A stretch of DNA of 64,000 nt, taken from assembly GCF_000219625.1 (NCBI RefSeq), contig NC_018216.1, forward strand, positions 558,001-622,000, given 5' to 3'. Below the pieces are notes generated by a model. It was given only the letters and a program-made list of their open reading frames with translations, made no database searches and was not told the DNA's origin. This DNA comes from Zymoseptoria tritici IPO323 (Eukaryota > Ascomycota > Dothideomycetes > Mycosphaerellales > Mycosphaerellaceae). This document shows, in pieces, positions 10,889 through 21,700 of this stretch. The position numbers were made by a program, and so were the translations under genes. Within the stretch, counting starts at the first letter, position 1; each line of letters begins with the position of its first letter.

Positions 10889-11642
10889 TCAACAACCCCC
10901 GGGTGTTTCCGGACTGCAGTGAGGGACAACGGGGTCGACTTTTCTTGCTGGCTGTGGGCTCCGCGCAGCAACACCTCCATGACCACCAGGAGGTCCACAA
11001 TTGTCGGGATCGAGGCACCAACGGTGAACCTTTGGCTTCGGCTCTGGGTCCCGCGTAGCAACACTTCCACCACCATCAGGAGGACAATCGTCGGGATCGA
11101 GGCACCAATGATAGTGCTTTGGCTCCGGCTCTGGGCTCCGCGCAGCAACACCTCCACCACCACCAGGAGGACATTTGTCGGGATCGAGGCACCAATGATA
11201 GTGCTTTGGCTCCGGCTCTGGGTTCCGTGCAGCAACGTCGCCTCCACCGCGACGTGACGGAGGAGCTTTCGGCTCAGTGTCTGGACCCGTCTGTGGGCTG
11301 CGCGCAGCGACAACGCCGGCACATTCTTTCGGGTCATCAGGCCCACAGATTGGCGCCGAGTTCGGTGGTCCCTCCGGCGTTGCGAATGCACTCCGTTCGG
11401 CAAGGCGGTCGCTGGAATCGTTCACTGGCTCTGGCTCTGGGTTCCGCGCAGCTACAACTCCATCACATATATCCAGGTCACACGGCGGCGGCGGCGGGCG
11501 GTGGCGGATGTACGGTATTGCGGATGCATCTCGTGCAGCGAAATGGTCGCTTGGATCATTCACTGGTGGTATCACAGCGGCAGAAGCCCGAAGTCCGTCC
11601 GAAAAGCAGCGCAGAAGCGACGACGAGGGAGAATTGCTTCAT
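10889..11642 (-). pseudogene. Secreted two-cysteine peptide precursor 4, nine units, frameshifted
   Basis: The ATG at 11642 opens a signal peptide MKQFSLVVASALLF. After a one-base frame offset near 11585-11620 the next frame reads ASAAV and then nine units, each ending in AAR, AER or ATR. Six units carry a cysteine pair: CDLDIC, CGPDDPKEC, CLDPDKC, CLDPDDC, CLDPDNC and a final CSPETPGGC. Three adjacent units of 29 residues (87 bp repeats starting 11003, 11090 and 11177) share a PEPxPK core and WCLDPDxC. The span of 754 bp is 3x251+1, so removing one base would give about 250 residues. Either the gene is a recent pseudogene or the read has an indel; the repeat frame itself is clean over 228 codons. 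This is the largest member of the cluster. Confidence 0.72.
11003..11263 (-). repeat. Three 87 bp in-frame tandem repeats in precursor 4
   Basis: The 18-mer GTCGGGATCGAGGCACCA begins at 11003, 11090 and 11177, giving exact 87 bp (29 codon) spacing. The two downstream units are nearly identical in DNA, so the array expanded recently. Variation falls between the two cysteines (K, D or N before the second C) and in the glycine-rich tail. Confidence 0.9.
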
Positions 11643-11826
11643 GGTGAGGTTCGTCGTGGTAGATGATGTGTCGAGAGACGGCTTGTAGTGGTGATTGGTT
11701 GTGTTCGCTGGTCTGCGATCTCTGGTCGTGCAGGAGGCACAATGTCTTTTGAGGATTTGTTCCTTGATCGCAGGCCGAGGGCTTGAATCTGAAAAACAAC
11801 AAGGTGAGAGCGACAAACAGCGCTAT

Positions 11827-11834
11827 CTATATAG
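11827..11834 (-). promoter_or_regulatory. Probable TATA element of precursor 4
   Basis: The minus strand reads GGCTATATAGATAG, 185-192 nt upstream of the ATG. Its distance matches that of precursor 2. Confidence 0.5.
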
Positions 11835-12918
11835 CCGCGGAAACACAGATCGAGTCGGAGTCGGAGACCGCTCTTCCCCTCTCGCGCAAGGGTAGCTCTT
11901 ACCTTGAGAACTTGATGGACCTTTCCAGCACATGCATTGGCTCGGAATGCCAGGCGTCCGCTCAGGGATTCACAGATTCAACCTAGCTCCTGCTTACGAT
12001 GACAAGGACACCAAACCATATTCCAAGCATGAATGTACCTCGTCGATCGAGGTCTCTGTGCGGAGAACGTCGATCGTCCTCGTGGTATCCTGGTAGAACT
12101 AGCAAAGCGAGGTTGCTGACACCAAAGTTGACCGACCGTTTCTCGTCATCTCTGTTTCGGTCAATCGTACTGTGGTATTCGCCGTTCGATACTCACATCG
12201 CCATAGCTGCGCGTAGTCTCTTTCAAGGCAAACATCGAGCGTCTCTTCCAATAGTCGGAGCACTAAAAAGTATCAGTCCCGTTTCCCAGCAGCGGACACC
12301 GACTCTCCCACGATGTAAAGCTGTACCTTGTCTGGTGAGCAGATACCATGTCCTGTTCAACGTCACTCGCGCGACGTGCTTGGCGATCCGAACGGACACA
12401 TCGAAGGCCGCGAACCTGGTAACTTGGAGGGGTGATCTGATCGGCTTGAGCTCACAGGTCTGTCCTCATGTGTGCTGTATCTTTGGCCCTAGACTGCGAA
12501 TGATGTCAGCACAACTGGCCTCGCGGAGATTGGCGTTGTGCTTCGTGTACAGAGGGTGTCGCCAAAGTATGAAGCATTTCACACTCTCTGCGACACTCTC
12601 GAACCAATTCGACTGGAGTAAGATGTCGAGACCTGCCCGAAGAAGGCGGCGACATGGTGCTCGGGAGCCAGTGCTGATCATTTGCGAAATGCACAAGTAG
12701 GGTTGTAGGTAGTTTGCGAGCTGTCCTTGTAGATAGCCAGCATCGGAATCCAAATCGAGGTCGTGGGATTTTCCTCACCGCACCACATCCAATGAGTGTG
12801 GACGACACCCGCGCGAGGTAGGAGAGAGCACATCAATCGAGTTTGACCCACATCCGTAGCTGCTACCTGCTATGTCTCAGTCCTCTGACCATCCGACACC
12901 TTCGCCTTGACAAGCAGC
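11835..12918. other. Intergenic between precursor 4 and the DUF1349 gene
   Basis: No gene supported. A 233-codon plus-strand ORF (11999-12700) was considered and rejected. Parts near 12050-12190 resemble the upstream region of precursor 3 (10040-10190), for example in TGTGGTATTCG/TTTGGTATACG, suggesting the cluster grew by duplication of genes with their upstream DNA. Confidence 0.4.
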
Positions 12919-13865
12919 TCACTCCCTCTCAACAACCAGATCCTCAAATGTGACCTCAATCCCCTTCTCCTCATCCTCTCCCGCCTCAGCCGTCGGCCTA
13001 TTTTTCAGATCGTCAGCCATACTCAGCCAAAACTAAATCACCGCCGGCTCAAGGCCTGGTGCAAGCGGCGCAAGCCGCCAAAGCGTCGACCCTGATCTCA
13101 CGCATGCTTGCAAGTCACACACACTTCGAAAGTACTTACTTCGCCGCATAAACCCCCACCCAAACCTCAGCGTCCTCTCTCCCCTCCATAAACGCCCACT
13201 TGACCTCCCTCATCGGCTTCAGACCCTCTCCACCCGCTTCCTCCGACGAGCCCTTTTGCGCGGCATAGATCCACAACGTGGTCCCATCTCGCACCGCCCG
13301 GAACGTGGCTTTTTGATGGTACTCATTCGACATCGGGGAGAGCGACCAGTCAGAATACCGATCCGTGCCGACGATGCCGAGAACGGAGGAGGTTTCGAAG
13401 AATTCGATGCCAGCCTTAATATGTTTGATGCCCTTTACCCTCGCACTCGGCAGCTTCTTCGTACCACCTTCACCACTTCCATCTGCAGGAGGATTCGGAA
13501 AGGCGATGAAGATCCCACCTTGATCGTATTGTGTTTTCCACGGCTACGACAACACCGTAATGTTAGCACAAATGATCCTGCCCTCACTACCATCCTCACC
13601 GTCCACTCAATCCTCCACTCTCCATCTTTCTCATACGGCGGGAAGAGATTCAACATACAGCGAAAACAGTAACCTCCACCTTCTTAAACTCACTCGCCCG
13701 CATACTCTGAAACACCAGGGGCGCATTAAAAACATCGTCGTCGTCGCCGCGGCGCCAGATATCCGTGTGTGGAGGTGCCGTGATCGTAAACGAGTCCTTC
13801 CCGATATTCTTCGGGACAGAAGCGCCGTGGAGGGCTTGCCATTTCGGTTGCTGCTCGGAGGTCAT
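12919..13865 (-). CDS. DUF1349 family protein (concanavalin-like fold), three exons
   Basis: Exons are 13865-13659, 13543-13140 and 12997-12919 (690 nt, 229 residues). Intron 1 runs GTATGT...CGTAG; intron 2 has a perfect GTAAGTA donor and a TAG acceptor, and both keep frame. The joined protein follows the DUF1349 pattern: an N-terminal APLVFQSM segment, WKTQYDQGGIFIAF, then AGIEFFETSSVLGIVGTDRY and SDWSLSP, an RDGTTLWIYAAQ strand, and near the end VWVGVYAAKPT and IEVTFEDLVVE. Members are small cytosolic beta-sandwich proteins, mostly of unknown function. Without the third exon the frame would stop right after YAAK, which is why the spliced model is preferred. Family assignment is from recall of the pattern. 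Confidence 0.82.
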
Positions 13866-14706
13866 GTTGAGTTAAGAAACGCTTCTTATGGTCTCGATAC
13901 TGGCGTTGGTCTTGTTTGGAAAGTTGGATGAGTTCGACGGAGATCGTCTGGGGCCAAGATCCAAGGTGAGTTGTTGATGTTTTCAAAGGTCGAGTTGCTC
14001 GATAAGGCAGTCTGCGGGATAATTGACGATTGACGACATCTTTGTCGATCGGCCGCTGAACGTGGCTGGGAGAGGGGACAAGCCAATCACGGCTAAAAGC
14101 GGGTGAACCTCGCGGAATTCAGTAATGAGAGTCGAAGTGAGTTGTGAGGTATCGCTTGATGGCACAGAGGACGAAAGGACTCGGGTTGAGGCGCAGGTGC
14201 ATTGCTATACCGGAGTCCTCTCCAGCTACCTGGGCTACAAACTCACCAAAGGGTCAGTGCCCGCGTCAAGTTAACAATGGAATCCATCGAATCGAGAACC
14301 GAACCAAACTTGAATTCAATGTTCTGTTTCATCTCTTCTTTCATATTCATCGCAATCATGTCCTTAAGCAACAGAGCAGGTGATGATAATGTTACAGTTC
14401 CGCCGTGCCTCATCCTCAAAGGTCTCCTCTCCTCCAACCTGAATGACTTTCAACCTGGATGGCGTATTCTCCTCGAGTCCTCGTCCCGCGAATCCTCTGC
14501 CAACCTCCGCCAGCCTTTCTTCAAGCGTGCGCCGCCTCGTTGCTGGTCCTGATTTCTTTCTTCATCCCTTTCGCTTTTTCAAGCTCTAATGAAAACAAGT
14601 CTAGCAGCGCAAGCTTGTGGTTCATGCCGTCAAAAACGTCCTACCCGCGCGACCGCAAATATTGAGTGAGGATGCTCCAACCCACGCTCGGTTCTCATTC
14701 AATGGT
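13866..14706. other. Intergenic between the DUF1349 gene and the Gds1-like gene
   Basis: About 840 bp holding the promoter of the DUF1349 gene and the 3' region of the Gds1-like gene. No ORF here has recognisable domains. Confidence 0.5.
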
Positions 14707-16098
14707 TCAATAAGCATCAAACATATCCTCCAACTCCTCCAACTCGACCTCCTCCGGCCTCCCCAAATCCCACCCTCCCATCGCCGCATCCGGCAACATC
14801 AACATGCCCTCGACCTCCCTCTCACCCACCTCGACCTCCATCTTCCCATCTCTTTGACTCCCCTCCTCACTCCTCGGCCTCAGCACCGGACTGCTGAAAT
14901 CCATCCCCGTCGTCGTCTTCACATTGAGAAATCCGGCCTCGCTACTAAACAAAGCAGCCGCACACTCGCTATTCTTCAGCGCCGCGCTCTCCTCTGTTTC
15001 TTCCGCCTCATCCTCCAGCCCTTCAATTGACATGCTGATACTGTCCGCATCTTGCTCCGCGCCTGTGTCCGTTTGTCCTCCATCCATACTGACATCCCTC
15101 GCGGATTCCTGACTACTTCTTCTCGCGAGAGCTTGTTCGTATAATGCCGATGCGGTTTGTTTGAAGTCGCGTTCTTCATTTTCGAGGGGTGGTGAAGCGG
15201 CGCGGCGGGAGTGGGAGTAGTCGCTTTGTTCGCGTGAGATGGAGTCGCGGGAGGGGTAGGAGCCTACGGGTGCGGGAGGAGAGAAGTGGCCGTCGTCGGC
15301 GTCGGTGGAATCGAGGTCGTGGGAGGAGAGGTCGACTTCAGGAGAAGGGGAGAGGGCGTGGCGGTCGCGAATGAAGTTTCGTTGGTCGGGTCCATCTTCT
15401 TCGTCGGCGGCGGAAGCGGAGGAGAGAGAGGGCGAGATGATGCGCGCTGGCTTGGGTGGTTCGGAGGCGACAACTTCGGGGATGGGCTGGTGAGGTGTTG
15501 TGGTTAAGTAGAAGTAGAGACGTCGCGGGTGGATTGGTGAGAGGTCCTTTGCAAGAGGGCAAGGGGATATGGCGGGCCAAGAGCGGTGGAGGTAGGCGGT
15601 CAGACGGGAGGAGATCAGTGCGGTCGGGTTGGCGGATCTACGCAATATGTTAGCCGTGTCCCTCAAGCATGTCACACTGGGGTCGTCGCACTTCTCCACG
15701 GAATGTAGCTTGGTTGCAAGCACAGCAGCCAGCTCCTTGACCAAATGCGGTCGATTGCCCGTCTTCTCCAGTTGTTGAATCGCTCCAACGACGATATCAT
15801 CATGTATTCCTTCTGTGTCGACCTTGTGTCCATTCTCGAGCACCGGACTAGGTGGCGGCGACAACTCGGACAACATTTTGGGCTTCTCCTTCTCTTCCTT
15901 GATGCGAATGACGGTCGTGGTGCGGGGCGGGCTCATAAGTCCTGAGGCTGGTGAAAGGGCCAGATGCGACCACTTCGTCTTCTTCGCGGGGCGGTGTTCG
16001 TCGTCCTCGGCGACGGAGCGTGTTGTCGAAACGAGATGGCGTTTCGGAGCGATGACACCCATGTCGCCTAGGTTGAGGCTTTTGCGGCGGGTTTGCAT
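14707..16098 (-). CDS. Gds1-like winged-helix protein, probable transcriptional regulator
   Basis: The start is placed at MQTRRKSLNLGDMG (16098), giving 463 residues if unspliced. The winged-helix region is about residues 98-205, with ALISSRLTAYLHRSWP and HPRRLYFYLTTTPHQPIPE, typical of fungal Gds1-type proteins (yeast Gds1 is a nuclear protein linked to nitrogen and respiratory growth). Within it, 15638-15691 looks like a 54 nt in-frame intron: donor GTGCGA, branch site GCTAACAT, acceptor GTAG. Removing it joins HSVEK to SANPTALISS and gives 445 residues. The C-terminal half is acidic, serine-rich and low complexity, ending in an ELEELEDMFDAY-like motif. The ORF is open further upstream but that part lacks similarity. 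Confidence 0.8.
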   Translation of the reverse strand: MQTRRKSLNLGDMGVIAPKRHLVSTTRSVAEDDEHRPAKKTKWSHLALSPASGLMSPPRTTTVIRIKEEKEKPKMLSELSPPPSPVLENGHKVDTEGIHDDIVVGAIQQLEKTGNRPHLVKELAAVLATKLHSVEKCDDPSVTCLRDTANILRRSANPTALISSRLTAYLHRSWPAISPCPLAKDLSPIHPRRLYFYLTTTPHQPIPEVVASEPPKPARIISPSLSSASAADEEDGPDQRNFIRDRHALSPSPEVDLSSHDLDSTDADDGHFSPPAPVGSYPSRDSISREQSDYSHSRRAASPPLENEERDFKQTASALYEQALARRSSQESARDVSMDGGQTDTGAEQDADSISMSIEGLEDEAEETEESAALKNSECAAALFSSEAGFLNVKTTTGMDFSSPVLRPRSEEGSQRDGKMEVEVGEREVEGMLMLPDAAMGGWDLGRPEEVELEELEDMFDAY

Positions 16099-17528
16099 TG
16101 CGGCGGTCGGTCGAGGGAGGTTCGTCGCAAGCAGGGTGGATTCTGTTGAGATGGGTGCTCGAGGACGGTGAGGCGAGAAGATTGGAGGATGAGTTGTGTC
16201 GTCGCGGAATGAATGTCGAGGTCGGACGTGTTGTGGTTGGACAAGAATGTTCCCGGTCAGGCAGAGAGCTGCTTGGAGCTGTTCGGGCGGCGATTGGCTT
16301 TGGGTTCGACGACCTTGCATGCGCATGCATATGCCGGCGTCGAAGTAAGGACGGGGGACCGGGAGGAAGCTCAAACCGTGACAAGATTCAGCGGTCAGAA
16401 ATCCGGCCGTCGTCGCTGTGAACGATGTTGACGGGATGTATCTGGATTGTTGTGTCGCTGTTTTGATGTTGAGGACGATATCGTATCGTATCTCCTGATT
16501 GACGATGAGGGAATTCCGAAGATGCCCGTCTTGGAAGCTGCCCGACCAGAGGGGAAGTGTGGCCCTAGCGTGGCCGGTTACGTAGCAACGACGGGATGGA
16601 TTTTCGATGAGAAGGAACTGATGAATGAATTGCACAAGACGGGCGGTCGCATTGATGGACAACACTTTGATGCACGTCGCCGAGATGTTGTTGTCGAGTC
16701 GAGTCGAGTCTCCGTGTTTTGTATTTCCCCTCTTTGCGTTCTAAAGGAAAAGAAGGGAATGATGAACGATAACAAGTCTGTCTACCTTAAGGTTGTCTCA
16801 CCTTTCGACCGTGCCGCGGATTGGTCGACCGCAAGGATTTCCCTCTTATTTCAATCGGTGATCCTGGCAATAGTTCGGGATCATGCCCATCATACGTCAA
16901 GTCTCAATTCTCCTATTATTGACCGTCATCCCTATACTCGCCGCTCAACTGCTCGTATTTCTCTCATCATGTCGTTCTGTCTGGAGGAGAGCGAGAGCAT
17001 CATCATCAAATCGTGATCTCGACTTCCTTCGTCTAGCAGAATTGGTGGTAAGTTTGCTCGCTACGGCTTCAGATGCACGTTTGCAAACGCCACGGAGTCA
17101 ATGAACAAATCGGATCAATCGACTGTGCCGGCTCTATACCAAATCTGTCGGCGGGCTACTTGGGTACTTGCAGGGACGTCACTTTCACTTTCGCTTGCGC
17201 AAGATGCGAGTCTCATACCAGCCCTGGCGAACAACCACATGAGCTCTGCTTGGTCCGTTTGCACTTGCTCGTCGGCCGTGCCACAGGATATGAACTACAC
17301 CGCGCCGTGATAATCCTCATCACGCAGCACGCGACTGGACAGCGTTGGTCGATCTATTCCTCCCACCTCCTCTTCCCTCTTCCCCATCGAGTCTGGACTC
17401 GACGTGCGACTTGAATACCGTCAAGGCACAGTCCAGGCTCAACTCCGCGACCACGTCGGCAACCGTACACGAAGATATGAACGTGACCGTCCACAACGTA
17501 GTGTCAGTGCGTTTGTTCGGCCGTAACT
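16099..17528. other. Intergenic, up to the Copia insertion site
   Basis: About 1.4 kb upstream of the Gds1-like gene. It is not RIP-mutated and no gene could be supported. It ends in TAACT (17524-17528), the target duplicated by the Copia element; the other copy is at 45864-45868, so before insertion this DNA was continuous with the strip left of the pterin dehydratase gene. Confidence 0.6.
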
Positions 17529-17638
17529 TGTTAAAAGTCATGAGCCATAGATTGTTGATCTACATGGTGGGCCATGGTCTTAACTAAATACAGATATGGT
17601 ACCGATGTCGGACCTGAACACGTGTTTAATATTCAACA
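17529..17638 (-). repeat. Copia 3' LTR (110 bp)
   Basis: TGTTAAAAG...TTCAACA, differing from the right LTR at four positions, all transitions of RIP type. It is very short for a Copia LTR. It keeps many CA and TG dinucleotides although the interior is strongly mutated. Confidence 0.93.
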
Positions 17639-18759
17639 CTCCCACTCGACGAGCGTGCTAAATCCTATGTAATTAACTATGTAATTAACCGATAACTCCT
17701 ACTAAAACGCTATTTCCCGCTGCCTCGTTAAAAAAACCTTATTAAGGGAAAAAGAGTGTAGCTAACTGTTTACTAAGGTTACCGTTTCCACTACCGACTG
17801 CGAACGCCGCTTCATTTCTATCTCTTCTTAATTCCTAAATTCGTCTAGTTATTATTACGCTAGCGATAGCTAACTTCTTCCTATTAATCTAGGCTTCGTT
17901 GTCGTATTATATCCGGTCGATTCTAGTAAAGAGATCTTTAGCTAGTAGATGTTAAGCGATGTATTAATATAGGTAGTCCGGAATTCTGTCCTTAATAATA
18001 TTAACGATAAACAAGTTTATCTAACCCTAGCAAGCCTATCTCTAGCGTAGTCGATTTACATTAAAGCCCTCGTTAAATTGTTAGGCTTAAACAATTTTAA
18101 GAGGATACCGCTCGGGATAGGTAAACACTTCTTTAAAGGACGGTCTAACGGAATAAATAAAATAAAGTATTCGGGTTGTCTAGTTAACTTTTAATTAAGG
18201 ATCTAGTAGACTAAGGATAGGGACTTTCTCTACGAGAAGTCCGGGTCGTAAGAAGCGGACATTACTAACGTAAAGTTCTACTATACGTTGTAGGTAGCTC
18301 GCGTCGTAAATGTTATCGTCTATGTCCTCTTCGTTAATCTAGAGTCCGGCGTTAGAGTTCGAATTTAGTTACTATTCGTAAAACTATGCCTAGTATTAGT
18401 ATATACTCGCTCCGTATCTTCGTGCTTCTTCTCGCGCTCTCGCGAGACCTATTAGTTAGGTTGCTATTACTAGCGCGTAGTTTAATATAAGGTTTAATGT
18501 GTAATTTAATGTATATATATATATGTATATATAGGTGCTTTTAAGACGGTTACTAGGTTATACGGTATTTGTGCTTTTTAAGATAATTATAAGGTTATAA
18601 AAGTAGACGGCCCGTATTTAATAAACCGGACTAAGGAGTCTATTATGTAGCGGTGCTTTTAAGGTCGTTCTCGCTTAATAGACCTACTGTTCTATTAGTT
18701 CTAACGTGTCGTACAAGGATTGTTACCTTAATTAATCTCTATCGTTATTATGCCGAGTA
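17639..18759 (-). other. Copia 3' non-coding region
   Basis: About 1.1 kb separate the end of the RNase H frame from the 3' LTR, unusually long for Copia. It is AT-rich and RIP-mutated, with a TATATATATATG tract near 18515 and a GGTGCTTTTAAG motif that recurs (about 18534 and 18652). No coding frame was recognised; another degraded insert is possible. Confidence 0.45.
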
Positions 18760-21700
18760 CGGATAATTGTCGGTTAAATTCGCCTAGTACGAGAGCCTTC
18801 GTAAGAATGTCGGCGACTTAATAAATCCCGGGGATGTACTATACCTTAACGCGCTGTTCTTCGATAAGCTGTCGAATAAAGTAGTACTATACGCGAATGT
18901 GCTTTGTACGGTTATAGTGCTCCGGGTTCTTTACGATAGCGATAGTACTCTAATTGTCGACATTAATTAAGACAGCTCGATCTCTATAGTTTAACCCGAA
19001 GTAGGTAAGTATGTCCTTTAGCTACGCCGCTTCTTTACTAGCGTAGTAAAGAGCGGTATATTCAGCCTTAGCTATAGATAGCGCGACGGTTGTCTACTTC
19101 TTTAATAACTAGCTAATCGCGAATCCTCCTAGTATAAAGATATAGCCGCCGACGGACTTGCTTATAAATAGATCCCTAGCAAATTCTACGTCGGTAAATC
19201 CTCTAAATTTATCGGTACTATTAAATTCTAGTGCGCGGTTAATAGTGCCTTTAATATAGCGGAAGATTCGTTATACTAGTTCGGCGTATTACTTCGTAGG
19301 ATTATAACAGAATCGACTCGCGACAGATACGGCGTATACGAGGTCGGGGCGTATTCCGAGCATACTGTACATTAGTAAGCCGACTACGGACTAATACTAT
19401 TTTCGCTCCTCGTTGCTATAGACGTAGTTAGTTAGTAGCGGCTCGTATTTAATGTCGGTACGAATTAGCGTTGCTTAGGCGTTAGCCGATGTTATCTTAA
19501 ACTTCTCGAGGACTTACTTAAAGTAGGTCTCCTAGCTAAGGCGTATCCTATTGCCGTTTCGACTAACTACGATGCCGAGGAAGTGTTTACACTCGTTTAT
19601 GTTAGTTATTTTAAAGCGCTTTAATAGACTTTCCTTTAATGTATTAATGCGGTTAATATCCGGTCCTACGATAAGTAGATCGTCTACGTAGGCGAGGAGG
19701 TAGGTCGTTCTATCCGAGAAGACTACGTTATTATATTAGTAGGGAGTAAATCCTATGTCTTTTAGTGCTGTCTTTAGTGTAAGATACTAGATTCGCGGTG
19801 CTTATTTTAGGCCGTATAGCGCTTTGTTAAGCTTATAGACTTTTCCCTCCTACTCGTGTCCTAGTAGTAGTCGTACGTAGACTTCTTCGTCGATATCGCC
19901 GTAAAGGAACGTAGTTTTAACGTCTATTTAATAGACCTTCTAGCCGTAGATTAAGGCAAGTGCGAAGAGCATCTTATAGCTTATTAGTTTAACGACGGAG
20001 GCGAAGGTCTCGTTAAAGTCGATTCCTTCTTCTTGTTCGAAGCCGCGAACTACCTATCGTGCCTTAAATCGATATACATTTCCTTTGTCGTCTCGTTTAA
20101 CTTTAAACACCTACTTTCCGGAGAGGGCGTGTTTGCCGCTAGGTAGTAAGAACTCGTCGACGAGTGTCTAGGTGTTATTTTTAATAAGAGAGTCGTACTC
20201 GTCCTTTATTACTTTAACCTATTTGTACTTATATTTATTACGTGCGACTTCCTTATAGGATTTCGGTTCGATAGGATCTTCGGCGGTAAGTTAGATCTTT
20301 ACCGAGTCGGTAGCTAGTGCGGGTTATAGCTATAGTTTTTCTTCGTCTTTTAGTTTAGACTTTATCTATTTTTAACCGGTAAGATCGAGTTCGATCTCGA
20401 ATGTATCCTCGGTATTAATAGAGATATTAGAACCCGCTTCTTCGGTAGCCGCTCTTAATAGTAGCGAGCGTAGACTATTATTACTAATGTCGGATGCGAA
20501 GTAGCCTCTAAAGCTAGGCTTTTAGCGAGTAAACCTAGGACCCTATAATCCTAGCTTGTTACTATCTCTTTAACGAATCTCGGGGATTATGTTACCTAGC
20601 TAGACTTACTAATTCTCCTACTTAGGTAGGTAACGAGTAAGTTCGTTAAAGCTTAGAACGTTGCCGTACTTATCGCCGGTCTCGAAGTACGTTAGTATTA
20701 TTTTATCGGTAGTTATTACGGCGACCTAGTTTACGCTTGTCGTTAGGTAGATAACTTTAATAGTTTTGTAGTCGATAGTAGTATCTTTATTAAATATTAC
20801 CTCCTTTGCTCGTTTAATTGCCCTAGTATAAGGGTTCTATAGTCGGTAGAGGTTAGTGCCCTCGTAACCGACGAGGACGCGAACTTGCGCGCGGTCTTCC
20901 TATTTCTTCGGGAATTTTCGCTTCGGTACGAGTTTGTATACGTAGTAGCTAAGTCGGCGTAGCTACAAGAGGTTATATTGTCGTCCGGTAAATACCTCGA
21001 GGGGAGTTTTCCCGTTAGCGAGCGCGATAGACGGTCGCCTATTAATAAGGAATACCGCTACGCGGACGAGTTCTAGCTATAGCGCTATTTAAACGTCTAC
21101 GTCGATTTTCGCGTAGTATACGATATCCTAAATTTGACGGTGTCGTCGCTTAGCTATACCGTTTTAATCTGCCTAGTAGGGAGCGGTCCCTTTAAAGATA
21201 ATGCCGTACGATCGCTCGAGGCTCTTTAATACAGGCGTAAATTTAGGACCTATATCGCTTCGGAAGGCCTTTACTCGACCGCCGGTCTTTAGTTCGGCCT
21301 TCTTAATAAAGTCTTTAATGTAGTTGCCGATTTTAGGGCCGTCTTTTAATTTGTAGGTATAGATCTAAGTATAGCGCGTTAAGTCGTCGACGAGTACGAG
21401 GTAGTATAATTCGCCGGATTTTAAAAAGGATTTATAGCCGGTAGATTTCGAACTTCTTATAGGACCGTAGAGATCTATATAGATAAGTCCTAGTTTCTCT
21501 TCTTATCGTAGTAGGTTAGACTTAATAAACGTTCGAACACCTTTCCCTCGAATATAGGTAGAGTAGTTAAAGTCCTCGTCGTAGTACGCGATATTTATTT
21601 TCGAGAGAAGCTTACGTAGAGAGGGAAGATTTAGGTAGCCGAAGCGTTAGTACTAGACGCGTAGAGGTAGCTTCTTCGTAGAGCGACTCGTAAAGTACGA

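Noticed and set aside
5169..11642. Complete dikaritin (ustiloxin-type) RiPP gene cluster
   Set aside because: Precursor-like repeats are present, but no UstYa-type (DUF3328), tyrosinase, P450 or methyltransferase gene was found in the window.
11999..12700. 233-codon plus-strand ORF
   Set aside because: No domain, no signal peptide, arginine/serine-rich composition as expected of chance ORFs, and overlap with similar-sized ORFs on the other strand.
15189..15507. Arg/Gly-rich plus-strand ORFs inside the Gds1-like gene
   Set aside because: They are antisense shadows of the serine/proline-rich region of the real minus-strand gene.
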